In this document: positions 32,185 to 41,167 of the stretch, piece after piece | How positions within the stretch are numbered: position 1 is the first letter of the stretch | Layout: every line of letters begins with the position of its first letter | From: Mesorhizobium sp. | GTDB lineage: Bacteria; Pseudomonadota; Alphaproteobacteria; Rhizobiales; Rhizobiaceae | Reading direction: 5' to 3' | NCBI RefSeq assembly: GCF_024509055.1 | Contig: NZ_JANINM010000553.1 | Location: 1-64,000, forward strand | DNA length: 64,000 bases | Translations under genes and position numbers: made by a program | Notes under the pieces: generated by a model | What the model was told of the DNA's origin: nothing | The model's input: the letters and a program-made list of their open reading frames with translations, nothing else | The model's database searches: none

Positions 32185-33294
32185 TCAGTCACCCAGGAGG
32201 GAGGCAATCATCGAGCCGTCGAATCCCTCGGAGCTCTGCCTGCTCTTGATGAAGCCGAAACCCTGGTCGAGCTCCCAATAGGTCCATGCCACGCGGTTGG
32301 TCTCCGCCGCCATCCGCACGGCGCGAACCCAGGCCGCGCGGCTTTCGGCATCGACGCAGAAATTGAGCACGCCGAATTCATTCAGCATGACCGGGCAGCC
32401 ATGGGTCGCGGACCAGCGCGCAAGCCCGGCAAAGTCGTCGCCGATCCGCGTCGCCGTCCAGGGCTCCGACAATTCGTCCTCCACAAGCTTGGCCGCCTGC
32501 TCGTCGTTCGCCTCGCGGAGCTTGGAGAGAAGCTGGCGGACCTGCGCCATGTCCTTGGTCGCAGGAAAGGGGAGGTTCGAGATTCGCGCGACCGGCGAGG
32601 CATCCCAGGTCTCGCATTGATGGGTGAACGCCATCGGCGCGTAGTAGTGGACGGCGGCAATCTGGTTGTCGTCGGCCAAAGGCGGCGTGTCGGCGATTTC
32701 CCAGATGCCCTGGAACCGGGCCGGCCCCCAGACCAGCGTGTGGCGCGGGCATTTGGCTCGCAGGCTTGCCGCGATCTTTTCCCGCAACGCCAGCCATTCA
32801 GCTCGCTCCATGGGCGGCTCGTTCAGCAGTTCCGGATAGACCTGGCCCGCCGGCAGATCGGCGATCACCACGCGCAGCGCCGTCCAGGCCTGAAGCACTC
32901 GCTCGGCAGCAGCCTTGGCGTCGCTGCGAAACGCCGCGACGAGCTCGCCCGAGGGATGCATGTCGACAAGAACGGAGAAGCCCGACCCGACGAGGTCCCT
33001 GACCCCGTTCTGGATGCGGCGAAGCGTAGCCGGGTTCCCGCTGGAAATGAGATCGCCGTTGACCGGCAGCCGGATCGTTTCGAATCCCGACTGGCGAAGC
33101 TTGTCGAGCGTGGCCGCGGCGGGCGCAGGCCCATCGTCGCGGTCGAGCCATCCCGGCAGGTTGAAGCCGCGCGACGGCACGCGGATGCCGGCCGTCGCCA
33201 GCGCCGCCGACCTTGGCAGGGGGGAAACCGCGAGGAGCGCTCCGGCGGCGAGCGCAAGCGCATGTCGCCGCGAGACCCATAGCGGCGATGTCAT
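32185..33294 (-). CDS. Glycoside hydrolase family 5 (cellulase-like), exported
   Basis: A 369-residue protein with a twin-arginine-like signal (SRRHALALAAGALLAV, about residues 6-25). The GH5 barrel follows. The general acid Glu is in LLNEPP near residue 157 and the nucleophile Glu in MLNEFGV near 305; HYYAPMAF and WTYWELD also fit. It would cleave beta-1,4-type glucan or similar links in the periplasm. ATG 33294 is chosen because it starts the signal peptide and has GAAGG upstream; the longer frame would overlap the Wzz-like gene. Its place between Wzz and Wzy genes suggests trimming of the polymer or release of stalled chains, like the hydrolases of cellulose and ExoK systems. Confidence 0.87.
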   Translation of the reverse strand: MTSPLWVSRRHALALAAGALLAVSPLPRSAALATAGIRVPSRGFNLPGWLDRDDGPAPAAATLDKLRQSGFETIRLPVNGDLISSGNPATLRRIQNGVRDLVGSGFSVLVDMHPSGELVAAFRSDAKAAAERVLQAWTALRVVIADLPAGQVYPELLNEPPMERAEWLALREKIAASLRAKCPRHTLVWGPARFQGIWEIADTPPLADDNQIAAVHYYAPMAFTHQCETWDASPVARISNLPFPATKDMAQVRQLLSKLREANDEQAAKLVEDELSEPWTATRIGDDFAGLARWSATHGCPVMLNEFGVLNFCVDAESRAAWVRAVRMAAETNRVAWTYWELDQGFGFIKSRQSSEGFDGSMIASLLGD

Positions 33295-33314
33295 CGGTCC
33301 GGCGCCTTCGCCGC

Positions 33315-35480
33315 TTATCTTTGAGCGGAGCTGCGGCGCCATTCGCCGACCTCTTGCGGAACATCGCGGATCGTCTCGCCACCGGCCGGTCGCGCGCTGT
33401 CCGGCGCGATGACGAGGGTGGCGCTGCGGCCGATCTGGTCGGCGCCGAAACGTTGCGCCAGCAACGCGGCCGCCTCCGAAGCCTGCTCGGAAGGGCCGAG
33501 CGCCAGGAGCGCGAGATCGGCTTTGCCGAAAAGTTCTGGGTTCCAGCCGTTTTCGTTGAGCGAAGGCGCGATCACCAGAACGAAATCGAATGCGCTTCCG
33601 GCATTGGCCAGGATGCCGCGGAAGGAGTTGCGGTCAGGGACCTCGGAGCCGTTCTCGGTCACGGAGCTGCAGACGACGGTCTGCAGGCCGGTCGCGCCGT
33701 CGATGAACAGTCCGGCTCCGTTCGCTGTCGAATCGGACAGATGATCGCCAATTTCCACCACCAGCACATTCTGATCGGCCCGTTGCATGCCGATGCCCAC
33801 CATCGCACCGGCGATCCGCGCCTCGAAGCTGCTGCGGATCGAGGAAACGACGATGACGAAAGGTTTGTCGTGGTCGCTCAGGTGCAGGATCATTTGGCGC
33901 ATGATCTTGAGGACACCGAGCGAGAGCGTTTCATTTCCGGTCTGGAACAGAAGCTTCCTGATCGCCCTGATGTTGGAATAGGCCGTGCCGCCGGCGACGC
34001 CTGGCAGGCGGTATTCGCCGAAATTGGCCGGCATGGGCAACGGCCGCGGGGCGACGGGCGTGCTGTCCTTCCGCTCCGCGACAGGTGCAGGCGCGACGTC
34101 CGCCGGAGCTTCAGGTTCGTCGTCCGGACGCCGGACCGGCCCAAGCGCCAGCGCCAGGCCGCAACCGGCGAGAAGACCGAGGACGGCGCTGACCGGCAGG
34201 AGCAGGGCCGGCTTCGGCCAGGTTGGCTGTACCGGCGGCGAGGCCGCGCCGATCTTGCGCGCCTCGGAAGTTTGCGCGCCCTGCATTTGTGATGTCTCCT
34301 GGGCGCGCTTGAGAAAATCGTCGAGCACGGCACGTGCGGCCTGCGCCTTGGATTCGAGCTGCCGCAGCTGCACCTGGGCGATGTTCGAGTTCGTCGACTG
34401 CTGGCGCAGGGCCTCCAGCTTGTCCTGCAGCTTACCGACATTCTGCACGGAGAGGTCGTAGTTGGCCTTCAGCTGCTGCCTTATGCGGTCCGCCTCGGCG
34501 GCCATGAGCTTCTTCAAGCGGTCCAGTTCGGACTGCAGCCGCCCGATGGTCGGGTGGCGGGGTCCGTACATCATCTGGAGGCTGGCGAGCTCGGTGGCGC
34601 GCTGGTTGTAGTCGTCACGCAGCTTGATGGCCGAGGTCGAGGTGAGGATGTCCGCGAGCTGGGACAACCCGGCCGGCGAGTTGCCCGCCGCCAGCGCCTG
34701 GTTGTACCTGTCCTTGGCCTGGTCGGCGTCGCCCTGGGCGGCGATCAACTGCGTCGTCAGCTGATCGACCTGCGACTGCAGCGTGCCGCCATCCGTCGAA
34801 TTCAGGATGTTGTGCTTCGATTTGAAATCCTCGACCGACCGCTCGGCGTCGCTGACGTCCTTCTGCAGGCCGGAGATCCTGTCCGTGAGCAGCGAGTTCA
34901 CATCGCTGTTGGCGGTTTCGCGTTCTCCCACCAGGCTTGCGCGGTACTGGTCGACGATCGCGTTGGCGATGCGCGCCGCCTTTTCCGGCGACGGCGAGGA
35001 GAAGCTAACATTGATGACATAAGTGAGCCCCTCGCGCTCCACCGTCACCTTGCTCTGAAAGCGCTTGAAGGCGGTGTCTTGCGAGGCGGTCGCGCCGGCG
35101 CCGAACACCGACAGAAGACGCGACATCAGGCCGACGCCGGCAAAATCCGGATCGTTTTCAAGCCCCTGGCCTTTGAAGACGGAGCCCAGTAGGTCTGGCG
35201 ACTGGATGACGAAGACCTGGCTGGCGATCGCGGCGCTATCGGAGCCGATCCCGGGCAGAACGTTGTTGAAGTTGGTCGCGCGCGTATCGCGCGGATCGAT
35301 CAGTATCGAGGCGGTCGCCGTGTAGCTCGGCTTGGTCACCGCGATGTAGGCGAACGCCAGCAGCAAGGTAGCGCCGGCGATGGCGGCAACCATCACGCGA
35401 CGCGCCCACAGGATCGCCCAGACGGCTCCTATGTTGAACAACGGCGCGAGAGTGGGCTCGTCGATTCTGGCTGGCCTCAT
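33315..35480 (-). CDS. Wzz/GumC-type chain-length protein with a degenerate BY-kinase domain
   Basis: A 721-residue protein. A first membrane helix near residues 28-48, a Wzz domain, a long coiled-coil stretch (about 170-400) and a second helix near 435-455 come first. A cytoplasmic domain like the BY-kinases of ExoP and Wzc follows. The strand FVIVVSS near residue 540 is followed by IRSSFEARIAG where a Walker A (GxxGKS/T) should be, so ATP binding is unlikely. No C-terminal Tyr cluster is seen. The ATG at 35480 or 35483 follows GAGGAAG; the frame is open to GTG 35528. It heads the minus-strand polysaccharide unit and should set chain length and couple to export. Confidence 0.85.
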   Translation of the reverse strand: MRPARIDEPTLAPLFNIGAVWAILWARRVMVAAIAGATLLLAFAYIAVTKPSYTATASILIDPRDTRATNFNNVLPGIGSDSAAIASQVFVIQSPDLLGSVFKGQGLENDPDFAGVGLMSRLLSVFGAGATASQDTAFKRFQSKVTVEREGLTYVINVSFSSPSPEKAARIANAIVDQYRASLVGERETANSDVNSLLTDRISGLQKDVSDAERSVEDFKSKHNILNSTDGGTLQSQVDQLTTQLIAAQGDADQAKDRYNQALAAGNSPAGLSQLADILTSTSAIKLRDDYNQRATELASLQMMYGPRHPTIGRLQSELDRLKKLMAAEADRIRQQLKANYDLSVQNVGKLQDKLEALRQQSTNSNIAQVQLRQLESKAQAARAVLDDFLKRAQETSQMQGAQTSEARKIGAASPPVQPTWPKPALLLPVSAVLGLLAGCGLALALGPVRRPDDEPEAPADVAPAPVAERKDSTPVAPRPLPMPANFGEYRLPGVAGGTAYSNIRAIRKLLFQTGNETLSLGVLKIMRQMILHLSDHDKPFVIVVSSIRSSFEARIAGAMVGIGMQRADQNVLVVEIGDHLSDSTANGAGLFIDGATGLQTVVCSSVTENGSEVPDRNSFRGILANAGSAFDFVLVIAPSLNENGWNPELFGKADLALLALGPSEQASEAAALLAQRFGADQIGRSATLVIAPDSARPAGGETIRDVPQEVGEWRRSSAQR

Positions 35481-35721
35481 CATCTTCCTCGTGCTGAGCC
35501 GTGGCCTCGCGACCTCACTCGTCTCCACATTATTAAGGATTATCGTTAGCCATCCGTTAAGGTCGCGCTGTGACGATAGGGGCAGCGCAAGCCGCGCCGG
35601 TAACCATGCCCGGCGTTCGCGCTGGCGCGAATGCGGGGTTTTGCTCTATTCAGGGCCGGGTTTTGAGCGGCGGCGTGCGGGCCAGGGGACAGGTCACAGC
35701 CGGTCGTCTCAGGAGGCGAAG

Positions 35722-37131
35722 GTGGACGACGACACAGGTAACCGCGAAGCTGGCTTGGCCGGGCGGGCCAAACCTGCGATCGACATGCGCATGTCGGTCT
35801 CGGCGCTTGCCAGGAGCGGCGCCGTGGCCGGCGTCATCAAGCTTGCCAGCGCGGGCCTTTCCTTCCTGATGTTCGTGGCGGTGGCCATGGTCATGGATGA
35901 AAGGCAGTTCGGCCTCTACAGCGCCACCTATGCGGGCGCCAGCCTGGTTTCCTTCTTTGCCTCTGTCGGGCAGCAGAGCACGGTGCTCAGGTTCTGGCCG
36001 CAATATGCCGGACTGGGCGATCTCGCGTCGGCTCACGGGCTGATGGCCCGCGCCATTCGCGTGGCGCTGGCCGGCCTGGCGGCAACCAGCCTGCTCATAG
36101 TCGTGGTGGGATTCCTGCCGTTTATCGGCAGGGACACGCCGGAATGGTTCGATCTGTGCGTTGCGGCGGCGGTGCTGTCGTTCTCGCTCGGCTGGTCGGA
36201 ATTCACTTCGGGTGCTTTCCGGGCCAAGAACGCGCTCATATCCGGCCTGCTGCCGCGCGACATCATCTGGCGCGCGGCCACCATTGCCGGCGTCCTTGCC
36301 CTGCATCTTTCGCACGTCAAGATCGGCGCCGTGGCGGCGACGTATCTGACGGCGCTGCTCCTCTTGCTCGCGGTCGTTCCGCAGTCCGTGCGTCTCATGC
36401 GCGACACGGCGCGCGCCGATCGCGGTCCGCTGACGGAAGGGCAAAAGCGGGAGTTCAAGACCGTGACGCTCGGCCTGTGGGGGGTCACCTCGCTGCCGCC
36501 TGCGCTCGGCCAGGTCAGCACCCTGCTGGTTGCGCTGATCCTGGGACCCGAGGCCGCGGGCGCAATTTTCGTGGCGGACCGCACCACGCGTTTCGTGACG
36601 CTGGCGCTCAACGGCATCAACCAGGCGCTGGCGCCGCAGATATCGGCTGCCTTCTACAGCGGCGACAAGGCCCATGTTCAGCGCATCACCAGTCTCGCCG
36701 CGCTTGGTGGCTCGGCCATTGCGCTCTGCGTGCTGGCGGCATTCTGGATCTTCGGTGACTTCATTCTGTCCATCTTCAATCCGGACTACGCGACGCCGAC
36801 CATGCGGGCGACGCTCGTCATCTTCGGCATCGGGGCGGCATTCGGCACCGCCTGTGGCCCGGTCGAAGTCCTGATGCAGTTGACCGGCCTCCAGCATGCC
36901 TTGTTCAAGGTTCTCGTCGTCACCAACGTCGTGGGGCTCTGCGTGACGGCTGTAACGACCTACTACCTCGGCCCGATAGGCGCGGCGCTCAGCATCGCCG
37001 GAACGGTCATTGCGTGGACTGCCATCGCGGTGGCGACCGCGCGGAGAAGAATTGGCATAAATCCCTCCGTGCTCGGCCTCCCGCTCGACAGGATCGCGCT
37101 CCTTCCCCGGGCGCTGGGGGGCCGGACGTGA
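35722..37131 (+). CDS. Polysaccharide flippase, Wzx/MATE-like
   Basis: A 469-residue membrane protein with about 12-14 hydrophobic helices and the pattern of polysaccharide biosynthesis flippases (LASAGLSFLMFVAVAMVMDERQFGLYS near the start). It would move undecaprenyl-linked repeat units across the inner membrane. GTG 35722 is chosen because AGGAGG lies 5 bases upstream; ATGs further in (from about residue 20) are alternatives. It is divergent from the Wzz-like gene, and its stop overlaps the GTG of the glycosyltransferase gene. Confidence 0.87.
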   Translation: MDDDTGNREAGLAGRAKPAIDMRMSVSALARSGAVAGVIKLASAGLSFLMFVAVAMVMDERQFGLYSATYAGASLVSFFASVGQQSTVLRFWPQYAGLGDLASAHGLMARAIRVALAGLAATSLLIVVVGFLPFIGRDTPEWFDLCVAAAVLSFSLGWSEFTSGAFRAKNALISGLLPRDIIWRAATIAGVLALHLSHVKIGAVAATYLTALLLLLAVVPQSVRLMRDTARADRGPLTEGQKREFKTVTLGLWGVTSLPPALGQVSTLLVALILGPEAAGAIFVADRTTRFVTLALNGINQALAPQISAAFYSGDKAHVQRITSLAALGGSAIALCVLAAFWIFGDFILSIFNPDYATPTMRATLVIFGIGAAFGTACGPVEVLMQLTGLQHALFKVLVVTNVVGLCVTAVTTYYLGPIGAALSIAGTVIAWTAIAVATARRRIGINPSVLGLPLDRIALLPRALGGRT

Positions 37132-38222
37132 AAATCGTCCAGGTCCAGACGCAGGCGGAGGCCGCTGGCGCGCAACGCATTTCCGACATGGTGGGCGAAG
37201 GACTGAGGGCGCGCGGCCACGACGTGCGCACAGTCTTCATGTACCGCAAGACGGACGCCTATGATCGCGACGCCCATGCGGATTTCGTCCTCAGCGGCCG
37301 CCCGAAGGGACTGCCCGGGCAGATCTGGGCAACCGTCGGCCTCGTGAAGTATCTTCGCAAGGCCAAGCCGGATGCCGTCATCACTTACCAGCACTATGGC
37401 AACATCTTCGGCACGCTCGGCGCCAGGCTCGCCGGCGTCAGGCACATCATCGCCAATCAGAGCGGAGCTCCGCACACGAGCGGCGTCATGGGCCTTCTAT
37501 CCCGGATCGACAAACTGATGGGCATGATCGGCCTCTACCAGGCCAACGTTGTCAATTCCGGCTGGACCGAAACGCAGTTCGACCGCTACCCGCGGGCCTA
37601 TCGGCGTCGCATGCACCGCATCGATCACGGCGTTCCGGCACCCGACAGGGAATTCGACAAGGCCGCGGCGCGCGCTTCCTTCGGCTTGCCGCAGAACGCT
37701 TGGCTCGCGGTCTCGTCCGGGCGGCTCACGCGCTTCAAGAACCAGATTGCGCTTGTCGGCGCTATGGAATTCCTGCCGGACATCCACGTGGCGCTCGCCG
37801 GAGTGGGACCGGAGCAGGACGCGCTTGTGGCCTTTGCCGAAAGCCGTGGCATGGCTGACCGCCTGCATCTGGTCGGCGAGGTTCCGCCGGCTCGCATCTT
37901 CGAGTTCCTCGCCACCGGCGACAGCTACGCATTTCCATCCACCAACGAGACCTTTGGAATGGCTTGCGTCGAAGCGGCGGCCTCGGGTCTGCCCATCGTC
38001 GCGAACGACCTTGCGGTAATGCGCGAAGTGCTGACCGCCGATGACGGCGAGCCGGCGGCGCTGTTCGTCCATGCGGACGCCACGGGCATGGCCAGGGGGC
38101 TTGCCGATATGATTGCCGGGCCGGAACTGAGGGAAAGGCTCTCGGCGGCTGGGCGCCGCCTCGGGGAGAAGTATTCGCCTGCCAGGATGTGCGCGGCTTA
38201 CGAGGCGCTACTGACGTCCTGA
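37128..38222 (+). CDS. Glycosyltransferase family 4
   Basis: A 364-residue GT-B glycosyltransferase. The N-terminal domain has the loop QAEAAGAQRIS. The C-terminal nucleotide-sugar domain shows VSSGRLTRFKNQ near residue 195 and the E-x7-E motif in SYAFPSTNETFGMACVEAAASGLPIVAND near 265-290. It probably adds a sugar to the lipid-linked repeat unit. The start GTG overlaps the flippase stop (GTGA), so the two are translationally coupled. Its last 15 bases overlap the end of the convergent GINT1-like gene. Confidence 0.9.
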   Translation: MKIVQVQTQAEAAGAQRISDMVGEGLRARGHDVRTVFMYRKTDAYDRDAHADFVLSGRPKGLPGQIWATVGLVKYLRKAKPDAVITYQHYGNIFGTLGARLAGVRHIIANQSGAPHTSGVMGLLSRIDKLMGMIGLYQANVVNSGWTETQFDRYPRAYRRRMHRIDHGVPAPDREFDKAAARASFGLPQNAWLAVSSGRLTRFKNQIALVGAMEFLPDIHVALAGVGPEQDALVAFAESRGMADRLHLVGEVPPARIFEFLATGDSYAFPSTNETFGMACVEAAASGLPIVANDLAVMREVLTADDGEPAALFVHADATGMARGLADMIAGPELRERLSAAGRRLGEKYSPARMCAAYEALLTS

Positions 38223-39683
38223 CCGTTTCCGTACCGCCGCTATGCCGTCGATCACCTCAAGTCGACCCGACCGGTTGAGCGTGTGGATTTGCGGATAGGG
38301 CCAGTCGCCGTCGGTCGCGATCGGCCGGGGTTCGGAGATACGCACGATGTTCTGGTTGAGCTCCAGCAGTTCGGAAAGGCCCAGTCCGCCGCCGTAGCCC
38401 AGCGTGCCGTCCTGCACCGGGAGGAGGACGCGGCCCTTACCGTCATACGCGAAAGCGCCGCCCGGTCGGGCCATGCGGCGGTCGATCAGGATCGGGTTCA
38501 TGCGATGCGCCCGCCACGGACCAGTCAACTCCGGCGCGTGGAAGACCACCAGAGTATCGGAAGTGCTGCCATGGCCGTCGCGATCGGTGGCGAACAGCCA
38601 GAGCATCCCGTCATGCTCCAGCAGCGTCGCGTCGGAAATCTCGCCCTCGATCAGCACCGCCTCCGCGGACCAGCGATCCGGGAAGGCCGTGGCGCGGTAG
38701 AGCGTCAGCCTGCCGCTGGCGCTTGCCTCCGGCAGCATCCAGATCGCGCCGTCGCGCTCGAAGACTTGCGGATAGGAGAGGTGATGCGGCTCCTCCAGCA
38801 CGACACGCGGCTCTTCCGGATTGCCCTCTGCGTCGAACGGGATCAGGGAAATGACGGCCTTGCCGGTGGCGTGAGGATAATCCTCGACGAACAGGAACGA
38901 GCGGTCCCGCCATTGGAAGGCAAAAGGATCGGCATAGAAGTGGTCGCCGGGGTCTGGAAGCACCGACCAGCCGTTTCCGAGGGCTCCGGTCGCGGCAACG
39001 CCCGCCGCGTCGATGAATCGGTAGCCGACCCGCCAGTGCGCGTGGCGGAAGCGGGCGCGCCGCATCGCCTCACGGCCGAGCCTGGGCAGCGCGCGCCCGA
39101 GATAGGCTGAGGCGAATTGCAGCGTGCCGGCGCGTCCAGTCAACTCGGCTGCGTGTTTCGTCGCCGCCAGCCGGCCTTGGGCAAACGCCTGGACAACCGA
39201 AAGGACCAGCGTGACCGCGCGGGCGAGAACGTCCTCGGTGCCGAGCGCGGCCGATTCCCGTTTGTCCACCATCGGCTGTGCCGAACCCACGGTCTCTCCG
39301 CCGAGGATGGCCTCGATCCGTGGCAGCCGCCCGGCCGCAACCGCCGTCGCCGCCGCCAGATCCGATGCGGAGCCGTCGAATAGCACCCCGATGGTCGGAA
39401 CGTCGGAGGCACCGGCGCCGCCGGCCAGGTCGACCCGCAGCGCGACCGGCTGGCCGCCGGGCCGCGCGGGGATTTCCGGCAGCGCGGTGCTCAGTCGCGG
39501 CCCGTGGCGGCGAAAGAGGCGCTGCTCGAATGCGAAGGCGGCGGTTGTCGCGGGCGGCCAGGGAGCGGCTCCGGACTGATGCCGGACCGCGACGTCGTGC
39601 CCCTCGGCCTGAAGGCGTTCAATGGCGACTTTCTGCCAGTATCGGGGTGCCGACTGCGGAACGATGACCTCGATAGCCAGCAT
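38208..39683 (-). CDS. GINT1-like beta-propeller transferase with a formyltransferase-like N-terminus
   Basis: A 491-residue protein. The C-terminal half (about 215-480) has repeated motifs typical of five-bladed propellers, such as GDHFYADPFAF, HHLSYPQVFERDGAIWMLPEAS and DATLLEHDGMLWLFAT. I recognise this pattern from the N-terminal domain of glucosamine inositolphosphorylceramide transferase (GINT1), also found in bacterial polysaccharide clusters. The N-terminal part starts like a formyltransferase-type nucleotide-binding domain (IEVIVPQSAPRYWQKVAIERLQ). It could add or modify a sugar on the repeat unit. The family assignment is by pattern and no catalytic residues are proposed. Confidence 0.6.
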   Translation of the reverse strand: MLAIEVIVPQSAPRYWQKVAIERLQAEGHDVAVRHQSGAAPWPPATTAAFAFEQRLFRRHGPRLSTALPEIPARPGGQPVALRVDLAGGAGASDVPTIGVLFDGSASDLAAATAVAAGRLPRIEAILGGETVGSAQPMVDKRESAALGTEDVLARAVTLVLSVVQAFAQGRLAATKHAAELTGRAGTLQFASAYLGRALPRLGREAMRRARFRHAHWRVGYRFIDAAGVAATGALGNGWSVLPDPGDHFYADPFAFQWRDRSFLFVEDYPHATGKAVISLIPFDAEGNPEEPRVVLEEPHHLSYPQVFERDGAIWMLPEASASGRLTLYRATAFPDRWSAEAVLIEGEISDATLLEHDGMLWLFATDRDGHGSTSDTLVVFHAPELTGPWRAHRMNPILIDRRMARPGGAFAYDGKGRVLLPVQDGTLGYGGGLGLSELLELNQNIVRISEPRPIATDGDWPYPQIHTLNRSGRLEVIDGIAAVRKRSGRQ

Positions 39684-39959
39684 GTCATTTCCGCCCGCGG
39701 TGCATCCAGGCCTGGTTTCAGAGGGGCAAACTTGATGGAAAAAGCTTACCTTGCGGTTACGCAGCTCCCGCTCTGCCTGTTTTTTAGGCAGAACCCTTCA
39801 ATGACGGCGTCGCGGAGCCAGCGCAAAACTATAATCGGCCTGTGCACCTTAGATTAGCACTTTCCGTATATACCAAGACTTGAACAATGCTCGCGAGCGA
39901 TCTTGACGGGAAACCCAAGACGTCGTCGATAGGCCCGCTGTCCTGCCGGTTCGGATCAC

Positions 39960-41117
39960 ATGTTTGAGGTCACTGTCGAAGAGTCGTTCGATTTCCGCTC
40001 GCGGGAATATGCCGAGCTGTTTGACCGCTCCGCGGCGACCGCTTTCCAGCATCCGATATGGCTCGCTCTTCTTTACGAGAAAATCGTCGGCCGCAGCGCC
40101 GCCACGCCGTTCGTCATCGTCGTGCGCCATCAGGCGAACGGCAGGCTGGCAATGGTGCTGCCGCTTGTCAGACGTCGATATATGCGGCTGAAGGTGGTGG
40201 AATTCGCCGACATGTTGGTTTCGGACTACGTGTCCCCTGTCACCGACGAGCAGACCTTTTCGAACATACTGGCCGACGGCCGTACGGTGGCCGCCATCCG
40301 CAAGCGCCTCAAACCTTATGATCTGCTGCGCATCGGCAAGCTCGGGGATGGGTCGCTGCCGCTCGAGCGCCTGCTTGGCATAGGCAAGCGCGACAGCATG
40401 GGGATGAGCGCCTATTCCAGCAAGCTGGAAGCGACGTTTGAAAGTTGGCGGGAGCATCAGCTCGACCGCTCCTACCGCAAGGAACTCGACAAGAAAGCCC
40501 GCCAGCTCGGGCGCATGGGGGAAGCGCGTTTCGAATGCGCCGATAACCCCGTCGCCATCCGTACGACCTTCGATGCGCTGAAACTCTATCGCGGCAAGCG
40601 TTTCGATGGGAGCGATGGTCCGGCCGATCTGCTGCAGCAAGCATCCTACTTCGACTTCTATCTGGCCGTGGCGACGGAAGGATGTGGCGGGTTCGCGCGC
40701 ACCTACGCCTTCTGGATGAATGGAAGGCCGATCGCCGCCGCGCTGGGTCTCGCGCACCGTGGCTCGCTGCTGGTCATTCTCGGCGGTTTCGATGAAGCGG
40801 GTTACCGCAAGCAGTCGATCGGCAGCCTGACCTTCGAGCAAGTCGCCCGCGACTGCATCGAACGCAAGGACCACTCGCTGGACTTCACGATTGGCGACGA
40901 GCCCTACAAGCTTATTTTCGGCGGGCGGCCCACGCCGATGTGGCAGATATTCAGGGCCGGCAGCCCGCTGGGCTATGCGGCGCACCTGACGGTGGAAAAA
41001 CTGCCGGCGGCCAAGGCTCTGGCGCGCCGGATTTTCCGAAGCGCGCACGGAAAACCAACCAAGTCGACCGCGGCGATCGCATCGACCGAGCCGACGGACG
41101 AGCCGGCCGGATCCTGA
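39960..41117 (+). CDS. GNAT acetyltransferase, BcsL/CelD-like (FemAB fold)
   Basis: A 385-residue protein of the Acetyltransf_6 (CelD/BioF2-like) group, common in rhizobial polysaccharide loci. It has the typical FQHPIWLALLYEKI near residue 30, a double GNAT arrangement, and the C-terminal core DRSYRKELDKKARQL, HRGSLLVILGGFDEAGYRKQSIGSL and LDFTIGDEPYKLIFGG. These proteins are thought to acylate polysaccharide or lipid-linked intermediates in the cytoplasm. It stands alone on the plus strand between the GINT1-like gene and the FAD oxidoreductase, with 276 bases upstream for a promoter. Confidence 0.8.
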   Translation: MFEVTVEESFDFRSREYAELFDRSAATAFQHPIWLALLYEKIVGRSAATPFVIVVRHQANGRLAMVLPLVRRRYMRLKVVEFADMLVSDYVSPVTDEQTFSNILADGRTVAAIRKRLKPYDLLRIGKLGDGSLPLERLLGIGKRDSMGMSAYSSKLEATFESWREHQLDRSYRKELDKKARQLGRMGEARFECADNPVAIRTTFDALKLYRGKRFDGSDGPADLLQQASYFDFYLAVATEGCGGFARTYAFWMNGRPIAAALGLAHRGSLLVILGGFDEAGYRKQSIGSLTFEQVARDCIERKDHSLDFTIGDEPYKLIFGGRPTPMWQIFRAGSPLGYAAHLTVEKLPAAKALARRIFRSAHGKPTKSTAAIASTEPTDEPAGS

Positions 41118-41167
41118 GCGTTCCTTCAAGATAGAGCGGCCCGTCGTCCCGCCAGCGAAGAACCGGA

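Noticed and set aside
31309-33282. Plus-strand open frame of 657 codons
   Set aside because: It runs opposite the Wzy and GH5 genes, which carry membrane helices and catalytic motifs. The plus-strand product is a repetitive Arg/Glu/His-rich sequence.
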